From the NCBI RefSeq assembly GCF_024499015.1, contig NZ_CP098604.1, positions 4,774,001 to 4,838,000 on the forward strand: a stretch of 64,000 nt of DNA, given 5' to 3'. The notes beneath the pieces were generated by a model that saw only the letters and a program-made list of their open reading frames with translations, did no database searches and was not told where the DNA came from. The position numbers and the translations under genes were made by a program. The DNA is from Xanthomonas hortorum pv. pelargonii. Lineage in GTDB: Bacteria > Pseudomonadota > Gammaproteobacteria > Xanthomonadales > Xanthomonadaceae. Of this stretch, positions 46,498 through 56,010 are shown in pieces (positions within the stretch are counted from its first letter, which is position 1; each line of letters starts with the position of its first letter).

Positions 46498-46923
46498 GTG
46501 TTCGTATCGGCCTGAAGCGTGATCCCTTGATCGGGGGCGACTGGCTTTGTTCAGTTGATTGCGGGCAGTGCTGCCGGCAGGCAGCGTGCCATGTGCTGTC
46601 GCTGGTCGGATCGATGCAATCGCGCGGTGTTTACCGCGACTCGCAGCGTCGGTGATTGGTCTGACTCGGGCGACATTCCTGATCTGCAAAGCATGTCGTA
46701 CAAGCGGCGACGGAATGCCTCCAGACCGCTAAACATTGCCGGCTTACGGCCGATCACTGGCTGTACGCAGATTTATAGAGCCAGCGACAAGCCCGATTTA
46801 TTTCAGCGCGTGGTTGCTTCTGTGATCTGGGTTGCCTTCACCGCTGTCGGGAGTTGACACAGTGTTCATGTGAGCTGTGGATTCCGCCGTCGCGGTTACG
46901 ACGTCCCTGCCTGGAAACCGATC
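46498..46923. other. divergent intergenic region, no supported gene
   Basis: About 425 bases hold the promoters of the EAL protein and the mannanase. TTGACA at 46854-46859 is a possible -35 for the mannanase, without a good -10. TGTGA half-sites are present (about 46820 and 46870) but lack matching second halves. Confidence 0.4.
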
Positions 46924-47910
46924 GTGAAATCATTGCAGTCTTTCGCTCAACGCATGCTCCTGATCACCGCCGGTCTGGCGCTCTCGTCTGCCGCGCATGC
47001 GGGATTGTCGGTCTCGGGCACGCAGTTGCGTGAGTCCAATGGCAACGCGCTGGTGTTGCGCGGGGTCAATCTGCCGCACGCCTGGTACACAAGCCGTACC
47101 GATGCAGCCTTGGTGGCCATCGCTGCGACCGGCGCCAACAGCGTGCGGGTGGTGCTCAGCTCCGGCTACCGCTGGAACCGCACACCGGAAGCCGAGGTGG
47201 CGCGCATCATCGCGCGTTGCAAGAGCCTGGGCCTGATCGCGGTGCTGGAAGTGCACGACACCACCGGTTATGGCGAAGACGGCGCGGCGGCCGGTCTGGC
47301 CCATGCCACCGCTTACTGGACCAGCATCCGCAAGGCGCTGATCGGCAACGAAGACCACGTGATCATCAATATCGGCAATGAGCCGTTCGGCAATCGCTTG
47401 AGCGCGAGCGAATGGGTCAACGGCCATGCCACCGCGATCGCTGCGTTACGCAAGAGCGGTCTGACCCACGCGCTGATGGTGGATGCGCCGAACTGGGGGC
47501 AGGACTGGCAGTTCTACATGCGCGACAACGCTGCTGCACTGCTGGCGCGCGACAGCAAGCGCAATGTGATCTTCAGCGTGCACATGTATGAGGTGTTCGG
47601 CAGCGATGCGACGGTCAACAATTATCTGCGTGCCTTCCGCGATAAAAAGCTGACGCTGGTGATCGGCGAGTTCGGTGGAGACCATCGCGGCGCGCACGTG
47701 GACGAAGCGGCGATCATGCGGCGCGCACGCGAGTACAGCGTCGGCTACATGGGCTGGTCGTGGTCGGGCAACGACAGCAGCACCAAATCGCTGGACATTG
47801 CAGTTGGCTGGAATGCCGCACGCCTTAGCACCTGGGGAACCAGATTGCTCCTGGGCGCCGATGGTATTGCGGCGACTTCGCGTAGGGCTAGCGTGTTCGG
47901 CCCTCGTTGA
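46924..47910 (+). CDS. GH5 (subfamily 8 type) endo-beta-1,4-mannanase, secreted
   Basis: The enzyme cuts the beta-1,4-mannan backbone of plant hemicellulose. The product is 328 residues. A signal peptide ends at AHA (about residue 28). The pattern LRGVNLPHAWYTSRTDAALV, then VLEVHDTTGYGED, follows bacterial GH5_8 mannanases closely. The acid/base is Glu153 in NIGNEPFGN and the nucleophile Glu249 in VIGEFGGDHRG. GYMGWSWSGN closes the barrel. No carbohydrate-binding module is attached. The GTG at 46924 follows GGAAA and gives the cleanest signal peptide. It sits with a GH3 glucosidase and sugar symporter, a second hemicellulose group in the window. Confidence 0.9.
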   Translation: MKSLQSFAQRMLLITAGLALSSAAHAGLSVSGTQLRESNGNALVLRGVNLPHAWYTSRTDAALVAIAATGANSVRVVLSSGYRWNRTPEAEVARIIARCKSLGLIAVLEVHDTTGYGEDGAAAGLAHATAYWTSIRKALIGNEDHVIINIGNEPFGNRLSASEWVNGHATAIAALRKSGLTHALMVDAPNWGQDWQFYMRDNAAALLARDSKRNVIFSVHMYEVFGSDATVNNYLRAFRDKKLTLVIGEFGGDHRGAHVDEAAIMRRAREYSVGYMGWSWSGNDSSTKSLDIAVGWNAARLSTWGTRLLLGADGIAATSRRASVFGPR

Positions 47911-48008
47911 GAGGTCAGACCCCGTCGGCGCGCGTCGGCGGTCTTTTGATTCGGTATTGCGTCTTAGGCTAGGTTTAGAGCGGCTGGTGTTTGGTTTTGC
48001 TGCAGGGC

Positions 48009-48110
48009 CCTTGCCCGCCCACCGTCGCGGGACACGCCGCAAGTACGTCCGTGTAGGCTCTTACGCGGCATCCATGCCGCGTAAGGTCCCGCGACGGTGG
48101 GCGGGCAAGG
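48009..48110. repeat. nested-hairpin intergenic element, copy A3
   Basis: Outer arms of 25 bases (48009-48033 with 48086-48110) are perfectly complementary in this copy. The inner CTTACGCGGCAT hairpin is intact. It begins about 100 bases after the mannanase stop. Confidence 0.85.
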
Positions 48111-48302
48111 ACCAGTGGAGGTGGTCGGTGTGTGTGTTTTCAACAAGGCGGCCAGCAATCTTTTTGGCGAGGACACCGAGCGCGACTGACTCGGCTTTTG
48201 ACTGTAGCCAAACGATGTCTCGACTCGGCATCGCTGTGGATTGGTTGAATGACATGGGTGCGTCAGTTGCTGGGCGATAGGGCTGCAACTTGGCTGCAGG
48301 GC

Positions 48303-48404
48303 CCTTGCCCGCCCACCATCGCGGGACACGCCGCAAGTACGTCCATGTAGGCTCTTACGCGGCATCCATGCCGCGTAAGGTCCCGCGACGGTGGGCGGGC
48401 AAGG
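48303..48404. repeat. nested-hairpin intergenic element, copy A4
   Basis: It has the same arms (48303-48327 with 48380-48404) and inner hairpin as A1-A3, preceded by GGCTGCAGGG as in the tandem units at 36.9 kb. Confidence 0.85.
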
Positions 48405-48549
48405 GCCAGTGGAGAATGTCGGTGTGCATGGTTGCAAGCAATGCATGAGGTGCGTTGTTTGGCTATCGCCGCGTCCGATTAGCTTCCCAAAGCAAGCCGA
48501 GCAACAGGCAGGCTTTCATCCAACTACCGACCAACTTTCTGGTGCGGCG

Positions 48550-48638
48550 TCCTTGCCGCTTGCGGGACCGTGTGGCGGCATGGATGCCGCCACCGAGCCT
48601 ACATGGACGTACTTGCGGCGTGTCCCGCGGGCGGTGAG
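48550..48638. repeat. nested-hairpin element, inverted form B2
   Basis: Outer arms 48550-48567 and 48621-48638 enclose a perfect inner GTGGCGGCAT/ATGCCGCCAC stem (48571-48592). It matches B1 at 37289. The rest of 47911-48817 shows no supported gene; short frames here are repeat translations. Confidence 0.75.
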
Positions 48639-48817
48639 GGCGCCGCGCCCTCGAGCTGACTAGGCTTGAGCGCAGTTAGACGCCGCCACGACTCGAAATC
48701 TTGCTTGTCTTGCTAAGTGCTTGGACGGTGCAGACAGGTCGTCCTGAGTGGCGAGGGCATCGCGCCCTCGGCCAGCTCGCCCCCGACCACTCGTCCTCAC
48801 GACAACCTAGCGATGTC

Positions 48818-49396
48818 TCAACGCCCGGGCTCGCGTAACGGGCCCGGGCTTGGTCGCTTGGTCAGCTTGCGCTGCAGCGAGCGGCGATGCATGCCCAGCA
48901 GACGTGCGGCGGCGGAGACATTGCCGCCGGTTTCGTGCAGCGCCTGCTGGATGTGCTCCCATTGCAGACGGCTGAGCGGAGTCATCATTTCCTGCGCGGT
49001 TTCTTCTTCGTCCGGCTCGGGCAGCTCGTCGTCTTCTTCGCCCAGCGCGCGCATGATGGTGGGGATATTGGCCGGCTTCGGTAGATAGTCGTCGGCGCCG
49101 AGTTTGATCGCCTCCACTGCGGTGGCGATGCTCGCGTAACCGGTGACCAGCAGGATGCGCATGTCGGTACGAATCTCGCGTAGCGGCTGGATCAGGTTCA
49201 GACCCGAATCGTTGCCGAGCTTGAGATCAATCAGCGCGAAATCCGGCAACGCGCTGCGCGCGATCGACAATGCACTGGCCGCGTCGGTGGCGGTCAGGGT
49301 TTCAACGCCACGGCGGGCGAGGCTGCGTTGCAGGGTGCGCAGGTACAAGGTGTCGTCGTCGACCAGCAGGCCGGTGCGCAGGGGAGTGCTTGTCAT
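48818..49396 (-). CDS. regA: RegA/PrrA/ActR-type response regulator
   Basis: The product is 192 residues. The receiver domain (1-120) has acidic DDD at 13-15, phospho-acceptor Asp57 in LIDLKLGNDSG, VTGYASI and the conserved Lys in YLPKPAN. After a Glu-rich linker (EEDDELPEPDEEE) a Fis-type helix-turn-helix follows, GGNVSAAARLLGMHRRSLQR. This is the single-helix-turn-helix form typical of RegA redox regulators. The ATG at 49396 overlaps the kinase stop (ATGA), so the pair is co-translated. Confidence 0.9.
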   Translation of the reverse strand: MTSTPLRTGLLVDDDTLYLRTLQRSLARRGVETLTATDAASALSIARSALPDFALIDLKLGNDSGLNLIQPLREIRTDMRILLVTGYASIATAVEAIKLGADDYLPKPANIPTIMRALGEEDDELPEPDEEETAQEMMTPLSRLQWEHIQQALHETGGNVSAAARLLGMHRRSLQRKLTKRPSPGPLREPGR

Positions 49397-50619
49397 GCGA
49401 GTGCCTCGTGTTCGGAGAGCGGCAGACGGAAACCGACGCGGGCGCCGCTGCCTTCGGCGGGCAGCATCCACAATTCGCCCTGCAGGCGTTCGACGGTGGC
49501 ATGCGACAAGGCCAGCCCCACACCCATGCCGTCGTGCTTGCCGCTGTTGAACAAGGTGCCCGGCAACATGGCCTGTGAGGTGTCGAAGCCCGGCCCGTAG
49601 TCGCGCACTTCTCCGCTGAGGTGGTCCTGCTCTATGCGCAGGGTCAGATCGATTTGCGGGCGCCCGGCACGTTCGCCAGCATCGGCGGCATTGTTGAGCA
49701 ACACCATCAGCAGATGGCTGACGCCGGGCTGCAGCAGCAGGCGCATCGGCGCGTCGTCGTTACGGCGCAGCTCGATGGTCGGGCGCACCAGCCGCCACTG
49801 TTCCAGCACGTCCGTGACCGCCACTTCGCGGCTCAGGTGACCGTTGTCGGCCGGCGCTGCCAGCGCCAGCACGCGCTCATGGCATTGCACCAGCAGCTCG
49901 CGCAAGGTGTCCAGATCTTCGCGCAGCTCGTTCTGGTCGCACTGGTCGGCGATGTCGTCGACCAGCAGGGTCATCGTCGCCAGCGGGGTGTTCAACTCAT
50001 GCGCGACCGAGGCCGCATGCGTGGCCAGCGCCACGATGCCCTCGTTGCGCGCAAAGCGCTCGCGCAGCATGGAGATCTCGCGCTCGCGTTCGCGCATCGA
50101 CAAGGCCAGCCGCGTGGCGAACGCCAGCACCACCACCGTCGACAGCAGGAAGTTGGCTGCCATGCCCCACATGTGCAGGCTCAGCGGGTCGAAGCTGCCG
50201 TAAGGCAGCGGCAGGCCGAAGGCGGCGCTGATCCCGTAACCGGCCACACAGGAGGCCGCCACCGCCATCGCCCAGCCCAGCGGCAGGGCCAGTGCGGCCA
50301 GCGCGATCAACACCAGGAACAGCGAGCCGAACGGATTGGCGATGCCGCCGCTCCAGCCCACCATCCAGGTCAGCACGGTCACATCGACCAGGATGTGGCC
50401 GAATTCGGTGGCCTGGCTGACCGCGCCGCGGTGGGCCACACGCAGCTGCGCATACAGGTTGAACACTGCCAGCGCGGCCACGCCGGCCCACAGCGGTTGC
50501 TGCGGCAGGTTCAGGCCCATCACCCCGGTGGCGACCAGGATGGTGGCGGCCTGGCCGGCAGTGGCCAGCCAACGCAGGCTGCACAGGGTTCGCAGGAAGG
50601 AAGCGTCGGAGCTGTTCAT
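49393..50619 (-). CDS. regB: RegB/PrrB-type membrane sensor histidine kinase
   Basis: The product is 408 residues. About six membrane segments occupy residues 15-170. The H-box ASVAHELNTPLATMTLLVDD matches RegB-type kinases, followed by a HATPase domain with LLNNAADAGERAG, VRDYGPGFD and GKHDGMGVGLALSHATVERL. RegB kinases sense redox through the quinone pool and a cysteine; I did not verify the cysteine. The start is the ATG at 50619, or the adjacent GTG at 50622; neither has a strong ribosome binding site. It is divergent from ispG across about 120 bases. Confidence 0.88.
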   Translation of the reverse strand: MNSSDASFLRTLCSLRWLATAGQAATILVATGVMGLNLPQQPLWAGVAALAVFNLYAQLRVAHRGAVSQATEFGHILVDVTVLTWMVGWSGGIANPFGSLFLVLIALAALALPLGWAMAVAASCVAGYGISAAFGLPLPYGSFDPLSLHMWGMAANFLLSTVVVLAFATRLALSMREREREISMLRERFARNEGIVALATHAASVAHELNTPLATMTLLVDDIADQCDQNELREDLDTLRELLVQCHERVLALAAPADNGHLSREVAVTDVLEQWRLVRPTIELRRNDDAPMRLLLQPGVSHLLMVLLNNAADAGERAGRPQIDLTLRIEQDHLSGEVRDYGPGFDTSQAMLPGTLFNSGKHDGMGVGLALSHATVERLQGELWMLPAEGSGARVGFRLPLSEHEALA

Positions 50620-50727
50620 CACGGCAATGCTATGCGCTCGGGGAGGTGGCGGTATGCGACAAACCGTCGCATCTGTGTGGAAGACGGCCCGCGCGGCGCT
50701 TCAGCTGTGAGCGGACCGATGACAGGC

Positions 50728-50733
50728 TAAAAT
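50728..50733 (+). promoter_or_regulatory. -10 box placing ispG transcript start at its ATG
   Basis: TAAAAT at 50728-50733 ends six bases before the ispG ATG (50740), so transcription would begin at or next to the start codon. No ribosome binding site is seen. The -35 region (CTGTGA, 50705-50710) is weak. Confidence 0.5.
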
Positions 50734-50739
50734 ACCGCG

Positions 50740-52005
50740 ATGTACGACGCCGTGACCCGCCCAACCCCTCCCGCCGACGCCACCGCCTGGCCGCGTCGCA
50801 TCACCCGCAGCGTCAAGATCGGTAGTGTGATCGTGGGCGGCGGCCACCCGGTGGTCGTCCAGTCGATGACCAATACCGACACCGCCGACATCGCTGGCAG
50901 CGTCAAGCAGGTATCCGAGCTCTGGCGCGCCGGCTCGGAAATGGTGCGCCTGACTGTCAACAACGCCGAATCGGCCGCGGCCATTCCGCGCATCGTCGAC
51001 AAGCTGCGGATGATGGGGATCGAGGTCCCGTTGATCGGCGACTTCCATTACAACGGTCACCAGTTGCTCGCCGCCGAGCCGGCCTGCGCCGAAGCGCTGG
51101 CCAAGTACCGCATCAACCCCGGCAATGTCGGTTTCGGCAAGAAGAAGGATCTGCAGTTCGCGCAGCTGATCGAATTCGCCATCAAGTACGACAAGCCGGT
51201 GCGCATCGGTGCCAACTGGGGCTCGCTGGATCAGTCGCTGGCCGCGCAGCTGATGGACGAGAATTCGCAGCGCGATACGCCCTGGGATGCCGGCCGCGTG
51301 CTGCGCGAGGCACTGATCCGCTCGGCGGTGGATTCGGCCGAGCGTGCGGTGGAGCTGGGCCTGGCACGCGAGCGCATCATTCTGTCGGCCAAGGTGTCCG
51401 GCGTGCAGGAGTTGATCGCGGTGTATCGCGATATGGCCGCGCGCTGCGATTTCGCGTTGCATCTGGGCCTGACCGAGGCCGGCATCGGCAGCAAGGGCAT
51501 CGTGGCCTCGGCTGCGGCGCTGAGCGTGCTGCTGCAGGAAGGCATCGGCGACACCATTCGCATCTCGCTGACGCCGGAGCCGGGCCAGTCGCGCACCCAG
51601 GAAGTGATCGTTGCGCAGGAACTGCTGCAGACCACCGGCCAACGCGCCTTCACCCCGATGGTCACTGCGTGCCCGGGCTGCGGCCGCACCACCTCCGAGT
51701 TCTTTCAGGAACTGGCTGGCGTGGTGCAGAACCATGTGCGCGCCAAGATGCCGGAGTGGAAGATCAGCAATCCCGGCGCGGAAAACATGACCCTGGCGGT
51801 GATGGGCTGCGTGGTTAACGGGCCAGGCGAATCGCGCCACGCCAATATCGGCATCTCGTTGCCGGGCACCGGCGAGGCGCCGTCGGCGCCGGTATTCATC
51901 GATGGCGAAAAAAGCGTCACCCTGCGTGGCGAGAACATCGCCTACGAGTTCATTGATCTGATCGATCAGTATGTCGAACGCACCTATGTCCGCCGCGCCG
52001 GCTGA
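50740..52005 (+). CDS. ispG: 4-hydroxy-3-methylbut-2-enyl diphosphate synthase (flavodoxin)
   Basis: The enzyme carries out the sixth step of the MEP isoprenoid pathway, using a [4Fe-4S] cluster. The product is 421 residues. Motifs: [44 protein letters not shown], and the cluster cysteines in [13 protein letters not shown] and [13 protein letters not shown]. The large insert typical of some IspG forms is present in the middle region. It appears leaderless. Its 3' end overlaps the PAP2 gene by 20 bases. Confidence 0.96.
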   Translation: MYDAVTRPTPPADATAWPRRITRSVKIGSVIVGGGHPVVVQSMTNTDTADIAGSVKQVSELWRAGSEMVRLTVNNAESAAAIPRIVDKLRMMGIEVPLIGDFHYNGHQLLAAEPACAEALAKYRINPGNVGFGKKKDLQFAQLIEFAIKYDKPVRIGANWGSLDQSLAAQLMDENSQRDTPWDAGRVLREALIRSAVDSAERAVELGLARERIILSAKVSGVQELIAVYRDMAARCDFALHLGLTEAGIGSKGIVASAAALSVLLQEGIGDTIRISLTPEPGQSRTQEVIVAQELLQTTGQRAFTPMVTACPGCGRTTSEFFQELAGVVQNHVRAKMPEWKISNPGAENMTLAVMGCVVNGPGESRHANIGISLPGTGEAPSAPVFIDGEKSVTLRGENIAYEFIDLIDQYVERTYVRRAG

Positions 52006-52699
52006 ATCGCCGGCCGGTTTCAGACATTGGCTGCGCAACAATGCGTGGCGCATGGCGTTGTTGTTCGCCGGCGTGTTGTTGCCGCTGGGGCTGTTTGTTG
52101 ACCTGGCCGATGAAGTCCACGAGCTGGAAAATTTCTACTTCGACGAGCCGTTGCTGTGGAGCATGCGCAGCATCGCCACGCCGGGGCTGGATGCATTTTT
52201 CGGCCTGATCTCCAGAGTCGGCTACCAGTACGGCGTGATTCCGATCGATATTGCGATCGTGCTGGTATTGCTGGCGTTGCGGCGCTGGCGCGAAAGCACC
52301 TTCGCCGCGCTGGGGTTCGGTGGCTCGGCGTTGTTGAACATGGGCGCCAAACAGTTCTTTCAGCGCAATCGCCCGAGCTTGTGGGAATCGATCGCCCCGG
52401 AAAGCACCTTCAGCTTTCCCAGCGGGCATGCGATGGGCTCGATGACGCTGGCTGCGGTGGTCGTTGCGCTGGCCTGGAACACGCGTTGGCGCTGGCCGGT
52501 AACTATTGCCGCCAGTCTGTTCGCACTACTGGTGGGCGTGTCGCGGATTTACCTGGGCGTGCATTACCCCTCCGACATTCTGGGCGGCTGGTCGGCTGCA
52601 CTGGTGTGGGTGGTCGGGCTGTATCTGGTGATGTTTCGCGGCGCGCGGCGTCCACATTGGCGTCGCCATCGCGCTGGCGCTTTCGTATCGCCGGAGTAG
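51986..52699 (+). CDS. PAP2-family membrane phosphatase
   Basis: The product is 237 residues with about five membrane segments. The three phosphatase motifs are complete: KQFFQRNRP (KX6RP), PSGHAMGS and [16 protein letters not shown] (SRX5HX3D). Such enzymes dephosphorylate lipid phosphates, including undecaprenyl diphosphate or phosphatidic acid, on the outer face of the inner membrane. The adjacent ispG (isoprenoid supply) fits an undecaprenyl role, but this is inference. ATG 51986 is preferred to ATG 51971. Confidence 0.88.
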   Translation: MSAAPAESPAGFRHWLRNNAWRMALLFAGVLLPLGLFVDLADEVHELENFYFDEPLLWSMRSIATPGLDAFFGLISRVGYQYGVIPIDIAIVLVLLALRRWRESTFAALGFGGSALLNMGAKQFFQRNRPSLWESIAPESTFSFPSGHAMGSMTLAAVVVALAWNTRWRWPVTIAASLFALLVGVSRIYLGVHYPSDILGGWSAALVWVVGLYLVMFRGARRPHWRRHRAGAFVSPE

Positions 52700-52809
52700 G
52701 TTTCGCGTTTCTGCCCGGGCTGGCGTAACCGCACGACTATCGTCATCGATCTGCAAGGTGCTGGCCGCCTAGACGGCGCGTTAGCCCACGCTCTTTGGAG
52801 GATCTCCGC

Positions 52810-53235
52810 GTGCAAGACGTCTTACCGAACGACTCCCACCCGAAGCAATGTCGCGTGTTGCGTGCCAGCGAAAGCGCATTGGCAGCGCAAGGCGTCCATT
52901 ACGCGATGGGGATATCCGCGCAAAGTACCGGCGCGACAGGTCTCAGCCTGCATGTTGTGACCATCGCGCCGGGCGCACGCGCCAAGCCGCATCTGCATGC
53001 CTCGCATGAAACTGCCATCTACGCGCTGACCGGAGTTTCCAAGGTCTGGCATGGCGCAGCCCTGGAGCATCATGACGTGGTTCAGCCGGGCGATTTTCTG
53101 TATATCCCGGCCGGCATGCCGCATCAGCCTTATAACGACGGCGTGGAAGCGGCCGTGGTGCTGGTGGCCCGAACCGATCCGAATACGCATGAAAGCGTCG
53201 TGCTGCTGCCCGAGCTCGATGGGCTGCATGGCTGA
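52810..53235 (+). CDS. cupin-domain protein
   Basis: The product is 141 residues from a GTG at 52810 with GGAG upstream. A single cupin fold is seen: LHVVTIAPGARAKPHLHASHE (metal ligands H-x-H and Glu) and GDFLYIPAGMPHQP (second motif with His). It has no signal peptide. Cupins of this size bind a metal and act as small enzymes or sensors; the substrate is not readable from sequence. Confidence 0.8.
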   Translation: MQDVLPNDSHPKQCRVLRASESALAAQGVHYAMGISAQSTGATGLSLHVVTIAPGARAKPHLHASHETAIYALTGVSKVWHGAALEHHDVVQPGDFLYIPAGMPHQPYNDGVEAAVVLVARTDPNTHESVVLLPELDGLHG

Positions 53236-53314
53236 ACGTGCGGACTGACAGCGTGTCTGCAGACGGAGGCGCGTCTGGAATGTGCCGATCGCAGCGGCCA
53301 ACACTGCCTTGCAC

Positions 53315-54613
53315 TCAGGCACGGCTTGTACGCTCCCGGCGCCACAACTGCAGCCCGATCAGGCCGCCAATCACTGCCAGCAGAATCATGTAGTACGCCG
53401 GTCCCATCGGGTGCTGCTTGAGTAACATCACCACCACCAACGGGGTCAGACCACCAAAGACGGCATAGCCCAGGTTGTAGGCGAACGACACGCCAGACAG
53501 GCGCACCACCGGCGGAAATGCTTCGACCATGATGCGCGGGATCGCACCCAGGACGCCGAGCGCAGCGCCCAGCAGGGCATATAGCGGAAACAACAGCTGC
53601 GGGTCGCCCGCCAGCCGATAGAACAGCCATGCGCTAATGCCTAGAAAGACACTGCCGACAAGCAGCACGCGTCCGTTGCCCCAGCGGTCGGACAATGCAC
53701 CGGCCACGATCGAGCCGATGGCCTGCAGCAGGACCGCGAGCAGATTGGCCTGCAATGCAACCGCTGCCGGGTAGCGATACACGCTCTGCAGCAGCGTGGG
53801 CGTCATCAGCGATACCACCAGCACCCCGGCCGCCACCATCCAGGTCAGCCACAACGACAGCGCCACACTGCGTGGATGATCGCGCAGCACCACCTTGAGT
53901 GGCGTTTCGCGCGCGACCGCACGCATGGCCATCAGTTCGGCGAACACCGGGGTCTCGTGGAGCCAGCGCCGCAGATAGACCGAAAGTAGCCCGAAGACGC
54001 CGCCTGCCAGGAACGGCAGGCGCCAGGCGTAGTCGGCGATCTCCTGCGGGGTGAAGGCGCGGTTGATCGCCCCGGCGCTCAGCGAACCGAGCAGGACGCC
54101 GGCAGCCAGGCCGGCGGTCAATGTCCCGCAAGCGAGTCCTCTGCGCTGCGCCGGCACGTGTTCCGCGACGAACACCCATGCACTGGGGACTTCGCCGCCG
54201 ATGGCCGCGCCCTGCAGCAACCGCATCGTCAGCAGCAGGAGCGGTGCGGCCAGGCCGATCTGCGCATAGGTCGGCAGCACGCCGATGGCCAGCGTGGGCA
54301 ATGCCATCAGCCCGATGCTCAGCGCGAACATGCGCTTGCGACCAAGCAGATCGCCGAAGTGCGCCATCACGATCCCGCCCAGCGGGCGGATCAGGTAGCC
54401 GGCCGCAAAGATGCCGAAGGTCTGCAACTGGCGCATCCAGTCCGGGATGCCTGGCGGAAAGAACAGCTCTCCCAACACCGTCGCGAAGAAAATGAAGATG
54501 ATGAAGTCGTAGAGTTCCAGCGCGCCGCCCAGCGCAGACAGGGCCAGCGTCTTGTAATCGCCGCGTGTGAGCTGGGTTGCTGGTGCAGTGCCTGGTGATG
54601 GGTCGGTCTTCAA
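53315..54613 (-). CDS. MFS transporter, metabolite:proton symporter type
   Basis: The product is 432 residues with 12 membrane segments. Features: ALELYDFIIFIFFATVLGEL in segment 1, MAHFGDLLGRKRMF in loop 2-3, LLQGAAIGGEVPSAW in segment 4-5 and RRWLHETPVF after segment 6, all typical of citrate/dicarboxylate/proline-betaine-type carriers. The start is a TTG at 54613, set by AGGAGG seven bases upstream; the frame extends further without support. A broken aspartate racemase gene lies directly upstream, which hints at an acidic amino acid substrate, but weakly. Confidence 0.87.
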   Translation of the reverse strand: MKTDPSPGTAPATQLTRGDYKTLALSALGGALELYDFIIFIFFATVLGELFFPPGIPDWMRQLQTFGIFAAGYLIRPLGGIVMAHFGDLLGRKRMFALSIGLMALPTLAIGVLPTYAQIGLAAPLLLLTMRLLQGAAIGGEVPSAWVFVAEHVPAQRRGLACGTLTAGLAAGVLLGSLSAGAINRAFTPQEIADYAWRLPFLAGGVFGLLSVYLRRWLHETPVFAELMAMRAVARETPLKVVLRDHPRSVALSLWLTWMVAAGVLVVSLMTPTLLQSVYRYPAAVALQANLLAVLLQAIGSIVAGALSDRWGNGRVLLVGSVFLGISAWLFYRLAGDPQLLFPLYALLGAALGVLGAIPRIMVEAFPPVVRLSGVSFAYNLGYAVFGGLTPLVVVMLLKQHPMGPAYYMILLAVIGGLIGLQLWRRERTSRA

Positions 54614-54778
54614 GGCGTGACCTCCTGTGGCAGGTGATGGCGCGCATGCGCGTGCTGGAGCAGTGACGTTTGGCGCAGCTGTGCTGCCGCGCCAGCAAGG
54701 CACAGCTTGCACGTTTGCACGCAAGCACGACGCAGATGCACTTCGGTAAAGGCGCGGTGGCTGCGCCTTCGATGCCGA

Positions 54779-54965
54779 TCAATCGTGCACGCTTGCCAGC
54801 GCCGCCGCCTCAGCGTGCAGTGCGGTGGTGTCGAACAGCGGCAGCTGCACATCGGCGGCACCCACCAGCAGCGAAATCTCGGTGCAGCCCAGGATGATCG
54901 CCTGCGCAGCTTGCTGGCCGACGCATGCCCCCGATCAGACTAATGGTTTTGCTTGGAACCGGCAT
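54779..54965 (-). pseudogene. aspartate/glutamate racemase remnant with internal deletion
   Basis: The minus strand opens with ATG at 54965 and reads [14 protein letters not shown], the usual N-terminus of aspartate racemases. At about 54924, near GCATGC, it jumps to the C-terminal part in another frame: [14 protein letters not shown], then [14 protein letters not shown], ending at the TGA 54781-54779. About 60 codons remain of a normal 230-240. The middle, with one catalytic cysteine, is gone; the second catalytic motif GCTE remains. Confidence 0.75.
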
Positions 54966-55098
54966 GCCGACCTCATCGCGGAGCATTCAATGAAAGTGCG
55001 CCTGCCGACGTGGTCCCGTCAATGTCCGGGTCGCGCCGACAGCGCAGTGTACGTTGGCATCGTTGCCACGCTGCGAGAGGCGCCGCACAGACGGTTGA

Positions 55099-56010
55099 TC
55101 ACTCGCCTGGTTTTACGCCCTCTATCGGCGCGTGCGTGGCAGCGCGCCGTGCCAGCACGCTTTCGCGATGGGCGATATAGACGTTGGCACCGATGATGAT
55201 GGCTGCACCGATCAAGGTGTGGCGTTCGATCGCTTCACCAAACAACCACCAGCCCAGCAACGCCACCAGCGGCAGCTGCATGAAGCTGATCGGCTGCAGC
55301 GCCGAGACTTCGCCCAGCTTGAGCGCGCGCGTCCAGAACAACTGCCCGGCGGTGCCGAAGATGCCGGTCGCCACCAGCCACAGCCAGTTGATGCCCTGCG
55401 GCCAGGTCCATTGAAACATTGCCGGAATCAATGACATCGGCACCCAGAACACATAGGTGTAGAACACCACAGTGTCGGAGTCGTCGTTGCGCGAGAGCTG
55501 TTTGATCTGGATCGCGACAATGGCGCTGATGACCGCAGCCAACAGCGCAACCAACAGGCCGGGCGTAAAGGTGGACGAACCTGGCCGCAGGATCACCAAC
55601 ACGCCGATGAATCCTGCCGCCACTGCCAGCCAGCGGCGCATGCGCACCTGTTCGTGCAGCCATACCACTGCCAAGACGGTGACGAACAACGGCGTGGAAT
55701 ACGACAACGAAATCGCTTGCGACAGCGGTAGATGGCCGATCGCCCAGAACCCGCACAGCATCGAGGCCAGACCGATCAGGGTGCGTGCCAGATACTGCGG
55801 CAATTGCCGCGTACGCGGCAGCGATTTGCCCGGCCGCACGATCAGCGGCAACAAGGCCAATAACCCGAATGCGTTACGAAAAAACGCAATCTCGGTGGTG
55901 GAGATATTGCTTGAAGCCAACCGGATGGCGATGGCCATCAGGCCGAAGGCGAAGGTACTGGTGAGCATCCACAGCGCAGCACGTCGTGATGCCTGCTGCG
56001 CTGTCACCAA
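55099..56010 (-). CDS. EamA/DMT-family permease
   Basis: The product is 303 residues with ten membrane segments in two EamA repeats (about 8-140 and 150-285). Blocks are [56 protein letters not shown] in the first repeat and [19 protein letters not shown] in the second. The family exports metabolites such as amino acids or nucleotides; the substrate is unknown. The start overlaps the murB stop by seven bases. Confidence 0.87.
   Translation of the reverse strand: MVTAQQASRRAALWMLTSTFAFGLMAIAIRLASSNISTTEIAFFRNAFGLLALLPLIVRPGKSLPRTRQLPQYLARTLIGLASMLCGFWAIGHLPLSQAISLSYSTPLFVTVLAVVWLHEQVRMRRWLAVAAGFIGVLVILRPGSSTFTPGLLVALLAAVISAIVAIQIKQLSRNDDSDTVVFYTYVFWVPMSLIPAMFQWTWPQGINWLWLVATGIFGTAGQLFWTRALKLGEVSALQPISFMQLPLVALLGWWLFGEAIERHTLIGAAIIIGANVYIAHRESVLARRAATHAPIEGVKPGE

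Noticed and set aside
46498..46923. Clp/CRP-type site before the mannanase gene
   Set aside because: TGTGA half-sites are present, but no TCACA half at six-base spacing.
47446..48663. Short frames in the second repeat cluster
   Set aside because: Same repeat translations as at 37 kb; no start context.
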